From positions 1 to 26,772 of the forward strand of contig JAYOMI010000048.1 in the NCBI GenBank assembly GCA_038120765.1: 26,772 bases of DNA, written 5' to 3'. The position numbers and the translations under genes are program-made. Each line of letters starts with the position of its first letter. Position 1 is the first letter of the stretch. Shown here piece by piece: positions 13,730-22,546 of the stretch. The notes beneath the pieces were generated by a model. The model was not told the origin of the DNA. It saw only the letters and a program-made list of their open reading frames with translations, and searched no databases. The stretch comes from CAXBCP01 sp038120765. GTDB taxonomy: Bacteria > Pseudomonadota > Alphaproteobacteria > MPNO01 > UBA830.

Positions 13730-15509
13730 CCGTTGGAATCGCGGTGGCGAGTTCGTCAAACAGTGCAGACAGCGCGTCTTCGCCCGGAGCGACGGCGTCG
13801 CGCGACCAGGAAAAATAGACGGCCGCCCGCGCTTCGTCCTTCGCCATGTCAGGCTTCAGGACAATCCGATGGGCCTTGCGTTCGACCCCGAACCGGTACC
13901 AGTGGGCCGCGTCTTCCGAGGCGGACAGCGTTCCCGCCAGTGCCCGCGCGGACAGTTCGGTACCGTCCTGGCGGAAGGTCATGCCGGCTTCATGCGCCCA
14001 GTCTGACGGGATCAGAAACCGGGTCTCGGCCGTCGATACCGCGCCGCGCCACAGATCGGCAATCAGCACCCCCCGGCCCGGCCACAGACACACGGCTCGA
14101 CGGACGTCGGCACCGCGATGAGCATAGCCGCTCTGCCACCCCGCCGTTATCAACGCCCCGTCCGGTGGCGTCAGATCAAGTTCCCCGGCATAACCGCGCC
14201 GGCCGACGCGGAACGATTTCCAGAATTCGATCGGTTCGGCATCTGTCAGGCGGGGACCGTTATGGGCGGCCGCCGACCGCGATGCATTGCGATCGGCGCC
14301 GGCAGTATAGGTCGGCACGCCGGTGTCGACGAGGAACCGTTTTCCCGCCGCCGTCGCCTCCAGCGACAGAAAATCCGCATGGGCATGGCCGGGATTGTCG
14401 TCCGGGCCGCAGGGTCCGCAGTCGAACACCACCGAATCCCCGCCCTGTCCGAGGCGGACATACCCGGTATCGACGATGCGGGTCACCGGCGGCGTATTGC
14501 CGGTATCGACCATGCTGTCGGCGCGCGGCGCCTCGCCGATCCAGGAATCGTTCATCAGCGCGATTTCGCCATCCGCCAGCGTCATGACCTGCAGGGCTGC
14601 GGCCATCCGCGCGATGGTCTCGTCCAGCGCCGGCTGCCACGTTTCCGGATGCAACCCGCTTGCCGCAAATACCCGCACATCCAACATCGACAGCACGTGA
14701 TACATCGGACAGCGTTCCGCCTGGCCGCCATCGGGCAGTATGTTCTGGCGGATCGATTTGGGGACTGCTGCCTGCAGCGGGTCGAAGGCAGCAGGCGGTG
14801 TGGCGCATATACCGGCATAGGCGGACAGCGCCACATAATTTTTCATCAGGTGATTGAACTGGAGATCCCGTTCCAGGTTGGCGCGAATGAACGCGGCGCA
14901 GAACCGCGCGTGTTCCAGCAATATTTTCTCAGCAGCCGGGTCACTCGGACCGCCTGCCTTGCGGTACAGGGCGAGCGCCGACAACAGGTTGATCAGCCGG
15001 TGACTGGCGGTATAGGCGTTCCACACATCCCGGAACACGCCGGGCGTCGACCAGGCATTCTGCCGGTCGAGAGATTGCACCAGCGCGCATATCGCGCCGA
15101 GATCTTCCGCCCGGCCCCGCGCCAGCAAGGGCACCGCATAGCCCATATAGGCAAGGTTCATCCGCCGCAGGGGATTGTTGCCCTCGTGGAATTCGCCGCG
15201 CCAGGACACCTGTTCCACGCTGCCGAAATCGTAATCGCGGTTGAGCAGCGTGAATTTCCCGTCCGGAGCGCCCGCATAACTGTCGCCGTGCACCGTCATC
15301 TGCAGCTGCAGCACAATCTCCGCAATCGCGACGGCAACGTCGGAGGATGGGTCGGGCAACGGCAGGTTGCGGGCGGCGCGGTCGATCCGCCGGCGGCTGA
15401 ATGCGGGATGGTGGCGCATCGCCAGGCGTTGCCCCCGGCAGACAAAGCGGAAAATCCATTGTTCCGCCGTCAGGTGACGCACCGTGCGCCAGAGGCGACC
15501 TACGGACAT
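13722..15509 (-). CDS. Heparinase II/III-like protein
   Basis: A 595-residue protein of the heparinase II/III family, a fold of lyases acting on uronic-acid-containing polysaccharides. The N-terminal alpha-toroid half carries FNHLMKNYVALSAYAG and DGGQAERCPMYHVLSMLD, which contain the His, Tyr and His positions usual for this family. The C-terminal beta-rich half begins around DNPGHAHADFLSLEA and continues through FLVDTGVPTYTAG. No signal peptide or membrane segment is visible at the N-terminus, which is odd for a lyase of exported polymers. AGGA lies before the ATG at 15509. It sits 30 bases after the bi-domain oxidoreductase and 34 before the dehydrogenase, in the same operon. It may trim or proofread the polymer, but this is inference. 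Confidence 0.9.
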   Translation of the reverse strand: MSVGRLWRTVRHLTAEQWIFRFVCRGQRLAMRHHPAFSRRRIDRAARNLPLPDPSSDVAVAIAEIVLQLQMTVHGDSYAGAPDGKFTLLNRDYDFGSVEQVSWRGEFHEGNNPLRRMNLAYMGYAVPLLARGRAEDLGAICALVQSLDRQNAWSTPGVFRDVWNAYTASHRLINLLSALALYRKAGGPSDPAAEKILLEHARFCAAFIRANLERDLQFNHLMKNYVALSAYAGICATPPAAFDPLQAAVPKSIRQNILPDGGQAERCPMYHVLSMLDVRVFAASGLHPETWQPALDETIARMAAALQVMTLADGEIALMNDSWIGEAPRADSMVDTGNTPPVTRIVDTGYVRLGQGGDSVVFDCGPCGPDDNPGHAHADFLSLEATAAGKRFLVDTGVPTYTAGADRNASRSAAAHNGPRLTDAEPIEFWKSFRVGRRGYAGELDLTPPDGALITAGWQSGYAHRGADVRRAVCLWPGRGVLIADLWRGAVSTAETRFLIPSDWAHEAGMTFRQDGTELSARALAGTLSASEDAAHWYRFGVERKAHRIVLKPDMAKDEARAAVYFSWSRDAVAPGEDALSALFDELATAIPTAG

Positions 15510-15539
15510 ATCAGCGGGCGTCCTGCGCGGGCGCGATCA

Positions 15540-17708
15540 TCACAGATCGACCAGGCCGCCCCGTTGCAGGGATTCAAGCACGGCGATGGTCGCGAAACTG
15601 GACTGGACAAGCTCCGCCTCGTCCGCGGGCGCGGGTCCGCCGGCGGCAACCGCATCGGCGAACGCCGTCAGCTCCGCCGCGTGGCCCTTGTCCTGCTCCA
15701 TGGAGCGGCCGATCTTCGATTCCTTGCCGCCCGACGTGACCGTCAGCCCCCGGAAATCATTGATGTTGATGACCGTGCCGCCGGCAAACGCCTCTACCAG
15801 CTCCTTCGAATAGGCGGTATCGCCGAGCGCCGTATAGGCAATCGTCGCGAGACTGCCATCGGCGAAATTCAGGGAAACCGTGAGATCGTCGCACGCTCCC
15901 TGGGAGACCCTGGCCGCGGCGGCCTGGACCGTCCTGATGTCGTCGCCGACCAGGAAGCGGGCCAGATCGACGAAATGGCAGACCTCGCCCAGAATACGCC
16001 CGTTGCCCTCTTCGGCGGCATTCTGCCAGCTGTCATCCGGCAGCTGGCCGGCATTGACCCGCAACAACACGTATTTGGTGCCGCCCGCCGTCGCCAGACG
16101 GTCGCGCGCCTGCACCGCCAGCGGCGCGAAACGGCGGTTGAAACCGACCTGCAGGAATGCATCCGACTGCAGCCGGGCGCGGATCACGGTGTTCAGTTCC
16201 TCGCGGTCCAGCGCCAGCGGTTTTTCGACCAACACGTTCTTGCCCGCCGCCAATGCGCGGGCCGTCAGCGACGCATGGGTCGAATGCGGCGTCGTGATCA
16301 AAACCGCATTGATGTCCGGGTTGTCGAATATGGCCGCATCGTCGGTATCGGCATGGGCGAACCCGAAACTGTCCGCCGAATGATCGGCGGAAATACCGCG
16401 CTGGGTGACCAGCGTATGGAGATCCACCGAGTCTATCTTTTTCAGGCGCGGCAAAAGCACCGTGCGCGCAAAATTACCGGCGCCGATCACGCCGAGAACG
16501 CATTTGCCGGCCGGGGATTTCCCCGTCGAGACGGCGACCGGCGTGCGCAGCGTGGGCGATTTTTCTTTCGGCGTCTTGTCGTATTCGAGAATCACGCCGA
16601 GATGAGGCTCGGTATTGTTCGACACCATGTCGTAGGCTTTTTCCGCCTCGGCAAACGGAATTTTATGGGTGATCATCTGCTCGACCTGCAAACGATGATC
16701 GCGCCGGCGCGACATCAGCCGCACGGTTTCTTCAAGGTTCCGCGTCTCGGTCCAGCGCACGAAACCGACCGGATATTTGACGTGCCGGTTCTCATAATCC
16801 GGATCGTAGCGGCCCGGCCCGTATGACCGCGACACCACCACCGACAGTTCCTTTTTCATGAACAGGCGGTAGTCGAACTCGGTCCCGGTGATGCCGACCA
16901 GGCTGATTTTCGCCTTATCGCGGGCGATATTCGCCGCGGTATCGAACGGCTCGCTCGACTCGGTCGCAGCCGCGATCACAACCCCGTCGCAGCCGCGCCC
17001 GCCGGACAAATCCATGATCGCCGCGGTTGGATCGCCCTTTGAGAGATCGCAGACAAGCTCCGCCCCGGCATAGGTCGCGAGCTTGAGGCGTTCCGCATTG
17101 TAATCCAGCACCACGACGCGGCAGCCCGCCAGATCGAGAAACTGGGCGGCAAGCTGGCCGACAAGTCCCGCACCGATGACCGCGACCACGTCTCCAAGCT
17201 GGGGTTCCACCAGACGCACGCCGTTCATGGCGATGGCGCCGAGCGTGCCGAAACAGGCTTCCTCGTCGTTCACATCGTCCGGCACCGGCGCACAGAGGTT
17301 TTCCGGCACCGCGTTCAATTCCGAATGGTTGGCAAGCCCGGCACCGGCAATCGCGACACGCTGGCCGACGCGGAATTTCCCTTCGAGACCGGCACCGACT
17401 TCGACCACCTCGCCCACGGCCGAATATCCGAGCGGCAGGGGTTCATCCAGCCGCGCCATGACGGCGCGCATGGTCGCCCCGATACCGTCGCGCTTTGCCT
17501 TGTCGAGCACCTTGCGCACCAGATCGGGTCGCGCCTTCGCCTTGGCCGCGAGGCTCTTCTTCGCAAAATTCACGACCATGCGCTCGGTCCCCGCCGAGAT
17601 CAGCGAGGCGCGGGTGCGCACCAGAAGGTGCCCCGAACGGACCCTTGCATCGGGGACTTCTTTCAGCGCCAGCTTGCCTGAACGCGCGCTCTGGACGACC
17701 TGTTTCAT
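15540..17708 (-). CDS. Bi-domain oxidoreductase (alcohol dehydrogenase-like plus Gfo/Idh/MocA)
   Basis: This 722-residue protein fuses two NAD(P)-dependent modules. Residues 1 to about 375 resemble medium-chain alcohol dehydrogenases: LISAGTERMVV at the usual catalytic-zinc region (the canonical Cys is not present), PLGYSAVGEVVEVG, and Rossmann VAVIGAGLVGQLAAQ. Residues from about 400 form a Gfo/Idh/MocA sugar dehydrogenase with VIGAGNFARTVLLPRL, the catalytic-lysine motif VEKPLAL, and GEVCHFVDLARFL. Such fusions recur in polysaccharide clusters beside heparinase-like genes, as here. The reaction is unproven, but oxidation, reduction or epimerisation of a nucleotide sugar is likely. It is 61 bases after the FkbM gene. 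The start ATG has only a weak ribosome site. Confidence 0.93.
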   Translation of the reverse strand: MKQVVQSARSGKLALKEVPDARVRSGHLLVRTRASLISAGTERMVVNFAKKSLAAKAKARPDLVRKVLDKAKRDGIGATMRAVMARLDEPLPLGYSAVGEVVEVGAGLEGKFRVGQRVAIAGAGLANHSELNAVPENLCAPVPDDVNDEEACFGTLGAIAMNGVRLVEPQLGDVVAVIGAGLVGQLAAQFLDLAGCRVVVLDYNAERLKLATYAGAELVCDLSKGDPTAAIMDLSGGRGCDGVVIAAATESSEPFDTAANIARDKAKISLVGITGTEFDYRLFMKKELSVVVSRSYGPGRYDPDYENRHVKYPVGFVRWTETRNLEETVRLMSRRRDHRLQVEQMITHKIPFAEAEKAYDMVSNNTEPHLGVILEYDKTPKEKSPTLRTPVAVSTGKSPAGKCVLGVIGAGNFARTVLLPRLKKIDSVDLHTLVTQRGISADHSADSFGFAHADTDDAAIFDNPDINAVLITTPHSTHASLTARALAAGKNVLVEKPLALDREELNTVIRARLQSDAFLQVGFNRRFAPLAVQARDRLATAGGTKYVLLRVNAGQLPDDSWQNAAEEGNGRILGEVCHFVDLARFLVGDDIRTVQAAAARVSQGACDDLTVSLNFADGSLATIAYTALGDTAYSKELVEAFAGGTVININDFRGLTVTSGGKESKIGRSMEQDKGHAAELTAFADAVAAGGPAPADEAELVQSSFATIAVLESLQRGGLVDL

Positions 17709-17769
17709 TTACGCGACCACATCTTTCAAATTTCCCGCAATCTATGCCGCCATGTCGGAGCGGGTGCAA

Positions 17770-18513
17770 CTATCGCCGCACATAGATCGAATCCTCCTGC
17801 CGGACCCGGCCGGTGTGTTTCGAGTTCAACTGACCGAGCGCGCCTTCATAAGCAAAACCGCGGGCGGTGAGGAACCGGTAGATTTCATCGAACCCGGCGG
17901 CGCCATCGTAGGATACCTCGAACGGGGATTCGATGATGATCACGGTTACGTCATCGAGCCGGTCGCCGGCGCCCTGCAGCACCTCAAGCTCCGCGCCCTG
18001 CACGTCGATTTTCAACAGCATGGGACCCTTTGCCCCGTCCAGCAGCCCGTCGAGCCGCGCCAGCTTGACGGGGTCGGTCCGCACGACGCCGTCATTGCTG
18101 CGGTCGTCATGGAACGCGGCCGTCGGCTTGTGGATCGAACTGTTCTGATCGTTCGCGGTGACAAACAGGTCGATAGTACCGTCTTCGGCACCCACAGCGC
18201 AGGCTTCGACCCGCACCCGCGAGTTACCGGCATAGATGCCAATGGCCTTTTCGGCCAGGGCCGCATTGGGCTCGACCCCGATAATATCTGCGCCGGGCCA
18301 AAGCCTGCTTGCCAGATGCAGGAACTGGCCGTGATTGACGCCGATATCCACGACCGTCGCGGGGGCCAGATCGGCGAGCCATGGCTTGATATATTCGTAT
18401 TTCGGCCAGGCGCCCTTCACCCGGGGAAAACGCCAGACGAAGCGCATCATCAGAAGAAGCTTTTCGATCTTCCGGATGCGTTCCGACGGGTCGGATGTCA
18501 GCCTGAAACTCAT
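17770..18513 (-). CDS. FkbM-family methyltransferase
   Basis: A 247-residue SAM-dependent methyltransferase of the FkbM type, which methylates hydroxyl groups of sugars or polyketides. SAM motif I is VVDIGVNHGQF, motif II IIGVEPN, and the family signature LLKIDVQGAELEVLQGA is clear, followed by TVIIIESPFEVSYDG. It has no signal peptide or membrane segment. It begins 10 bases after the upstream amidotransferase's stop and is surely in the same operon. A role in O-methylating the glycan is likely, but the position methylated is unknown. Confidence 0.9.
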   Translation of the reverse strand: MSFRLTSDPSERIRKIEKLLLMMRFVWRFPRVKGAWPKYEYIKPWLADLAPATVVDIGVNHGQFLHLASRLWPGADIIGVEPNAALAEKAIGIYAGNSRVRVEACAVGAEDGTIDLFVTANDQNSSIHKPTAAFHDDRSNDGVVRTDPVKLARLDGLLDGAKGPMLLKIDVQGAELEVLQGAGDRLDDVTVIIIESPFEVSYDGAAGFDEIYRFLTARGFAYEGALGQLNSKHTGRVRQEDSIYVRR

Positions 18514-18523
18514 GCGCCCGCAC

Positions 18524-20431
18524 TCATCGACCAGCAGTCTCCGCGTTATCCAGTGACCGGCACCATAGCTCCATCGCCATCATCGGGAACAGGGTGAATG
18601 CCGCATCGATGCGCTGGGCAAAAAAGTCGTCCTTGAGCGCAGTGACGGCATCGGCATCGAAAAGGCCGCGCGCGGAAACCGCCACGGGCGATGTCAGCTC
18701 CTCCATCATGTCGCGCGCCGGGCCCTGCAGCCAGCTGCGCACCGGCACGCCGAATCCCTGCTTGGACCGGGTCAGGATTTCAGCCGGCAGGCGATCGCGC
18801 TGGGACGCACGCAGGATGCGCTTGGTTTCGCGCAAACTGATCTTGGCCGACAGCGGCAGCTGCATCGCATAGGCGACCAGCCGGTGATCGACCAGCGGCA
18901 CGCGGACCTCCACGCCCGCCTGCATGGCCATTTTATCGGTGTAGTTCAGATTGTGATCCGGCATGAAACCGTTGAGTTCGAGATCGAGGAACCTCTCGAC
19001 CGGATGATGCCCCCGCGTGCGGTCCAGCGATATCCGCAGCCCCTCGGCGATGCCGTCCGCCGGCATGGAATCACGCAGCCCGGCGGCCAGAAGCCCCCGC
19101 CGACGGTCCGCCGTCAAGGCCGAATAGCTCATCCCGTCGGCCAGCATTTCGTCCTCGGGCATCGACAGCAGCGAGCCGATCCGTTTCAGACGGCGGCCCA
19201 GAATGCTGGAGGGCGGGAACATGCCCAGTACCGCTGCGCCGAGTGATCGCATACCCGGCACCTTGTTGGCCTGCGCCCAGATCAGCCCCGCCGTATGCCG
19301 GCCGTAGCCGGTGAACAGGTCGTCCCCGCCGACGCCGGACAGCAAAACCTTGATGCCGTTTTCGCGGGCGGCGCGGGCCAGCAGCAATGTCTGCACGGCG
19401 GCGAAATCCGCCGTGGGTTCGTCGAGCTGCCAGACCATATCCGGCAACGCGGCGATCAGGTCCGCATCGGTCGCCACCTCTATCAGCTTTACGCCGAGAT
19501 GCTTCGCGACGGTGCGGGCGTGGGTCTGGTCATCGCCGAAGTTATCAGTGCCGGAATCGGGCTTCGTGACGGCGGCGCAGAAGGTGGTGATCTTCGACGG
19601 GTCGGCCACGCGGCACATCGCCGCGACAATAGCGCTGGAATCGACCCCGCCGGAGAGCAACGCGCCGACGTCGACATCGGCGACCATCTGATCGGCGACG
19701 ACGCGGTCGATCATATCGCGCAGCGCGTCGCCGTCGTCCGGGGTCGGCGGGGTAGCGGCGTCGAACTGGGGTGTCCGGTAATAGCGTGATTGCGTGACCG
19801 CGCCAGCCGCCGTGACGGTCAGCGCACAGCCCGGCCGCAGTTTCCTGACGGCGCGGAGCATCGTGTTCTCGCCCGCCGTCCAGAGAAACCCCAGATGGTC
19901 GCCGACCGCAACCGCATCGATATCCCGCGGCAGGTCGGCGCAGAGCGTCAGCGATTTCAGTTCGGAGGCGAACACGAAACCCTGTGGCAGGGCTGCGTAA
20001 TAAAGCGGCTTCACGCCCAGATGATCGCGGGCGACCGAGAGCACCCGGTCACGCCGGTCCCAGACGGCAAAGGCGAAGATGCCGTTCAGCCGGTTAACGC
20101 AATCCAGCCCGTCACGGGCAAACAGGGCCAGCAGGACCTCTGTATCGGACCCGGTGCGGAACACCATGCCTGCCTGTTCGAGCTCCAGCCGGAGGTCGCG
20201 GAAATTATAGATCTCGCCGTTATAGGTAAGGACGTAGCGAGCGTCGGCACTCTGCATGGGCTGGGCAGCCGCATCGGACAGATCGATGATCGACAGGCGA
20301 CGGTGTCCGAGGGCGATGCCGTCCTCCGACCACAGGCCGTCGCCATCGGGTCCACGATGCGCGATCGCCGCCGTCATTGCCGCCGCGAGCGACGGAGACC
20401 AGGGACCGACAAACCCGGCTATGCCGCACAT
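18524..20431 (-). CDS. asnB: AsnB-type glutamine-dependent amidotransferase (first copy)
   Basis: This 635-residue enzyme is of the glutamine-hydrolysing asparagine synthetase type. The class II glutaminase domain begins with the nucleophile Cys2 after Met removal (MCGIAGF), with HRGPDG, Asn71-Gly72 (YNGEIYN) and Asp96. The synthetase domain has the canonical ATP-pyrophosphatase loop SGGVDS (260-265), SGVGGDDLFTGYGRH and the C-terminal RSKQGFGVPVRSW. Copies inside polysaccharide clusters often amidate sugar carboxylates rather than make asparagine, as WbpS-like proteins do in O-antigen loci. It lies 42 bases after the broken GT2 gene and 10 bases before the FkbM gene. Real substrate unknown. 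Confidence 0.92.
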   Translation of the reverse strand: MCGIAGFVGPWSPSLAAAMTAAIAHRGPDGDGLWSEDGIALGHRRLSIIDLSDAAAQPMQSADARYVLTYNGEIYNFRDLRLELEQAGMVFRTGSDTEVLLALFARDGLDCVNRLNGIFAFAVWDRRDRVLSVARDHLGVKPLYYAALPQGFVFASELKSLTLCADLPRDIDAVAVGDHLGFLWTAGENTMLRAVRKLRPGCALTVTAAGAVTQSRYYRTPQFDAATPPTPDDGDALRDMIDRVVADQMVADVDVGALLSGGVDSSAIVAAMCRVADPSKITTFCAAVTKPDSGTDNFGDDQTHARTVAKHLGVKLIEVATDADLIAALPDMVWQLDEPTADFAAVQTLLLARAARENGIKVLLSGVGGDDLFTGYGRHTAGLIWAQANKVPGMRSLGAAVLGMFPPSSILGRRLKRIGSLLSMPEDEMLADGMSYSALTADRRRGLLAAGLRDSMPADGIAEGLRISLDRTRGHHPVERFLDLELNGFMPDHNLNYTDKMAMQAGVEVRVPLVDHRLVAYAMQLPLSAKISLRETKRILRASQRDRLPAEILTRSKQGFGVPVRSWLQGPARDMMEELTSPVAVSARGLFDADAVTALKDDFFAQRIDAAFTLFPMMAMELWCRSLDNAETAGR

Positions 20432-20473
20432 CTGCTCGTGCCGTTGTGAATGTGGGAAACGGGATTCAACTGG

Positions 20474-21328
20474 CTATTTCTTTGCCGGGCCGCGGGTTCG
20501 CAGCAATTCTCTATATTTCAGATTCACCTGCCAGAAATGCGTTGCCCGGGCGATCGCGAAATCGAACCCTGCGCGCCCATCGAGGAAACCCATGTTCAGG
20601 ACATAGGAATACACGAATGCAAAAAACGGCTTGAATGGCAGGCGGGCAAAGACAGGCTTCATATAACGCTGCAGAAACGGCTGGGAATCTCCCTCCGCGA
20701 AATAACTGCCGTTATGCCGGACGATGGATTCCCAATCTGAATAATTGTTGTGGCGCGCGAAATAGTGGTGCAACGATTCTTCATTGTCATGCAGCATCCG
20801 ACTTTTGAGGATCGCCGTGGAACCTTTCAGGCTCGGCTGATAATGCATTTCCAGATCGCCGACACGGCTCACCTCCAGATCGTCGCGCGGCACGTAATAG
20901 GCCTTTTTCCGTTCCATTAGCGCCAACTTGAAAATGCGCTGGCCGTGTCGCGGAATTTTTCCGGCAAAACGGTAGTCGAAACCGATGAAATAACCGCTCT
21001 TCGATGGAGCACCATCCGCAAACAGACCCGCGATCTCTTCCGCCAGGTCGGGAGACACCCGTTCATCCGCATCGACGTAGAGCACCTAGTCATGGCTGAA
21101 TGGCAGGTTGTCCAACGACCATTGTTTCTTGCGGGGATATTGCCGGTTCCAGGAGAAGTTTACCGGCTTCGCCCCCATTTCAGCGGCGATCTGACACGTC
21201 CGGTCGGTGCTGTTCGAATCAACGACGAAAACTTCATCAAACCGTTCCAGCGATTTCAGGCAATTGACGATATTCAGCTCTTCATTGAGCGTCATAACGA
21301 TCACCGATACAGGAATTTTATCAGTCAT
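20474..21328 (-). pseudogene. GT2-family glycosyltransferase interrupted by an in-frame amber codon
   Basis: Two adjacent frames form one 283-residue glycosyltransferase family 2 protein split by a single TAG (21086-21088). The first 80 codons give VSVIVMTLNEELNIVNCLKSL, VFVVDSNSTDRT and RKKQWSLDNLPFSHD. After the stop, in the same frame, comes VLYVDADERVSPDLAEEI with the DxD motif (Asp86, Asp88). Homologues commonly read W at the stop position (DWVLYxDADE), so TGG to TAG is the simplest change. A GTG follows the stop directly, but a restart there would lack the nucleotide-binding half. The C-terminal part is undecayed. The gene overlaps the upstream GT4 gene by 8 bases. The cause could be a recent mutation, amber read-through or a sequence error. 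Confidence 0.9.
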
Positions 21329-22514
21329 GGTTCCACGTTAGATTGTTTTTACGCCCCGCCAGAACATCTTCATAAGCCTTTTCCAATAGCGGCGCGATCC
21401 CGTCCCAGGAATACCGCTCGCGAACCAGCTGAACGCCATGCGCCGCCATCTCCGCCGCGCGCTCAGGGTTCTCCAGAATTTCTATCATGTTCCGGGCGGT
21501 AGCGGCTGGATCGCAAGGCCCGACCAGACCGGCCCCCGCCGACTTGACCTCCGGCCAAATATTGACGGCGTCCGAGATCACGACAGGCAGGCCGCAGGCC
21601 ATCGCTTCGGCGACCGCGATCCCGAAATTCTCGCTGTAAGACGGCAGGACGAACATGGCCGCATCGGCGAGCGCCGAGAGTTTTTCGTCGCCGGTAATCA
21701 TGCCGGTAAAGGTCGTTCGTTCCAGCGCTCCGGCCGCCGACAGCCATCCCCGGGTTTTGTCGGCCATGTCGTCATCCGGTCCGGCGATCACCAGGTGGGC
21801 ATCATGCCCTGCTGCAAGAACCTGGCCGAACGCCGGCGCCAGCAGATCGAGCCCTTTTTTGAAATTGAGACGGCCAAGAAACAGAATAACCGGCCGGTCG
21901 CCGATCTCCGGGTGTTGCGCCCGGAAAGTGCCTTTTGCCGGAAGGTCGGCGAATTCTTCGGTATCCAGACCGTTGGGCACCACAAACCCGTATGGATTTC
22001 GCGCGACCGGTGCGGCCAGCCGCCATTCGTCTTCAGTCGTGTAGTGCAGCGCCGCGGCCTGTTCGAGAACGCCGTTCTGGAACCACCATTCGAATATCGC
22101 CTTGCGCGTGCGCCGCCGCCTGAAGATGTAGGGGTCCAGCGTGCCGTGCGGCCGCACGATATAGGGGATACCGGCGCTCCGCGCCGCCGCGGCGCCTGCA
22201 CGGTCGTGATACATGTACAGCGAGTGCAGATGCATCAGATCGAATTTGCCGGCATCCGCCCGAAGGGCGCGTCCGAGCGGGAAACAGGTTTCCCAGAACC
22301 GCGGGGCATGGACAGGGAAGTATGTGACCGTAACGCCGCCATTCTCCACCGGCACCCCCAGCGGCACATCCAGATCGTCGGCACCGTTGAAATTCGTCGT
22401 ATATATGGCGACCTCGTGGCCGCGCCGCGCCATGGTGCGGGCCATCCCCATGCCAGCTTTCGGCGCCCCCCCCGTCCGTGGCGAAAGGTTTGAAATAGCA
22501 TGTAAAATGCGCAT
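21321..22514 (-). CDS. Glycosyltransferase, GT4 family
   Basis: A 397-residue retaining GT-B glycosyltransferase. The N-terminal domain starts MRILHAISNLSPRTGGAPKAGMGMARTMARRGHEV, with the acceptor-side GGAPK loop, and includes IVRPHGTLDPY. The donor domain has ILFLGRLNFKKGLDLL with the phosphate-binding Arg/Lys, HLVIAGPDDD, and the E-x7-E motif SYSENFGIAVAEAMACGLPVV. It is the first gene of the long minus-strand operon and overlaps the GT2 gene by 8 bases (stop and start interleaved at ATGACTGA). No signal peptide or membrane segment is seen. Sugar specificity is not evident. Confidence 0.92.
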   Translation of the reverse strand: MRILHAISNLSPRTGGAPKAGMGMARTMARRGHEVAIYTTNFNGADDLDVPLGVPVENGGVTVTYFPVHAPRFWETCFPLGRALRADAGKFDLMHLHSLYMYHDRAGAAAARSAGIPYIVRPHGTLDPYIFRRRRTRKAIFEWWFQNGVLEQAAALHYTTEDEWRLAAPVARNPYGFVVPNGLDTEEFADLPAKGTFRAQHPEIGDRPVILFLGRLNFKKGLDLLAPAFGQVLAAGHDAHLVIAGPDDDMADKTRGWLSAAGALERTTFTGMITGDEKLSALADAAMFVLPSYSENFGIAVAEAMACGLPVVISDAVNIWPEVKSAGAGLVGPCDPAATARNMIEILENPERAAEMAAHGVQLVRERYSWDGIAPLLEKAYEDVLAGRKNNLTWNHD

Positions 22515-22546
22515 GTTTATGCGGACGACGCTTGACCCATAAATTG

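Noticed and set aside
14118..16826. A 902-codon plus-strand open frame antisense to the heparinase-like and bi-domain genes
   Set aside because: It is rich in Arg, His and Gln and matches no protein family. Both opposite-strand genes have strong family motifs across the same region. Long antisense frames are common in high-GC DNA.
22532..22537. TTGACC as a -35 box for the second asnB
   Set aside because: No -10-like sequence lies 16-18 bases downstream on the plus strand, and it would give a 120-base leader.
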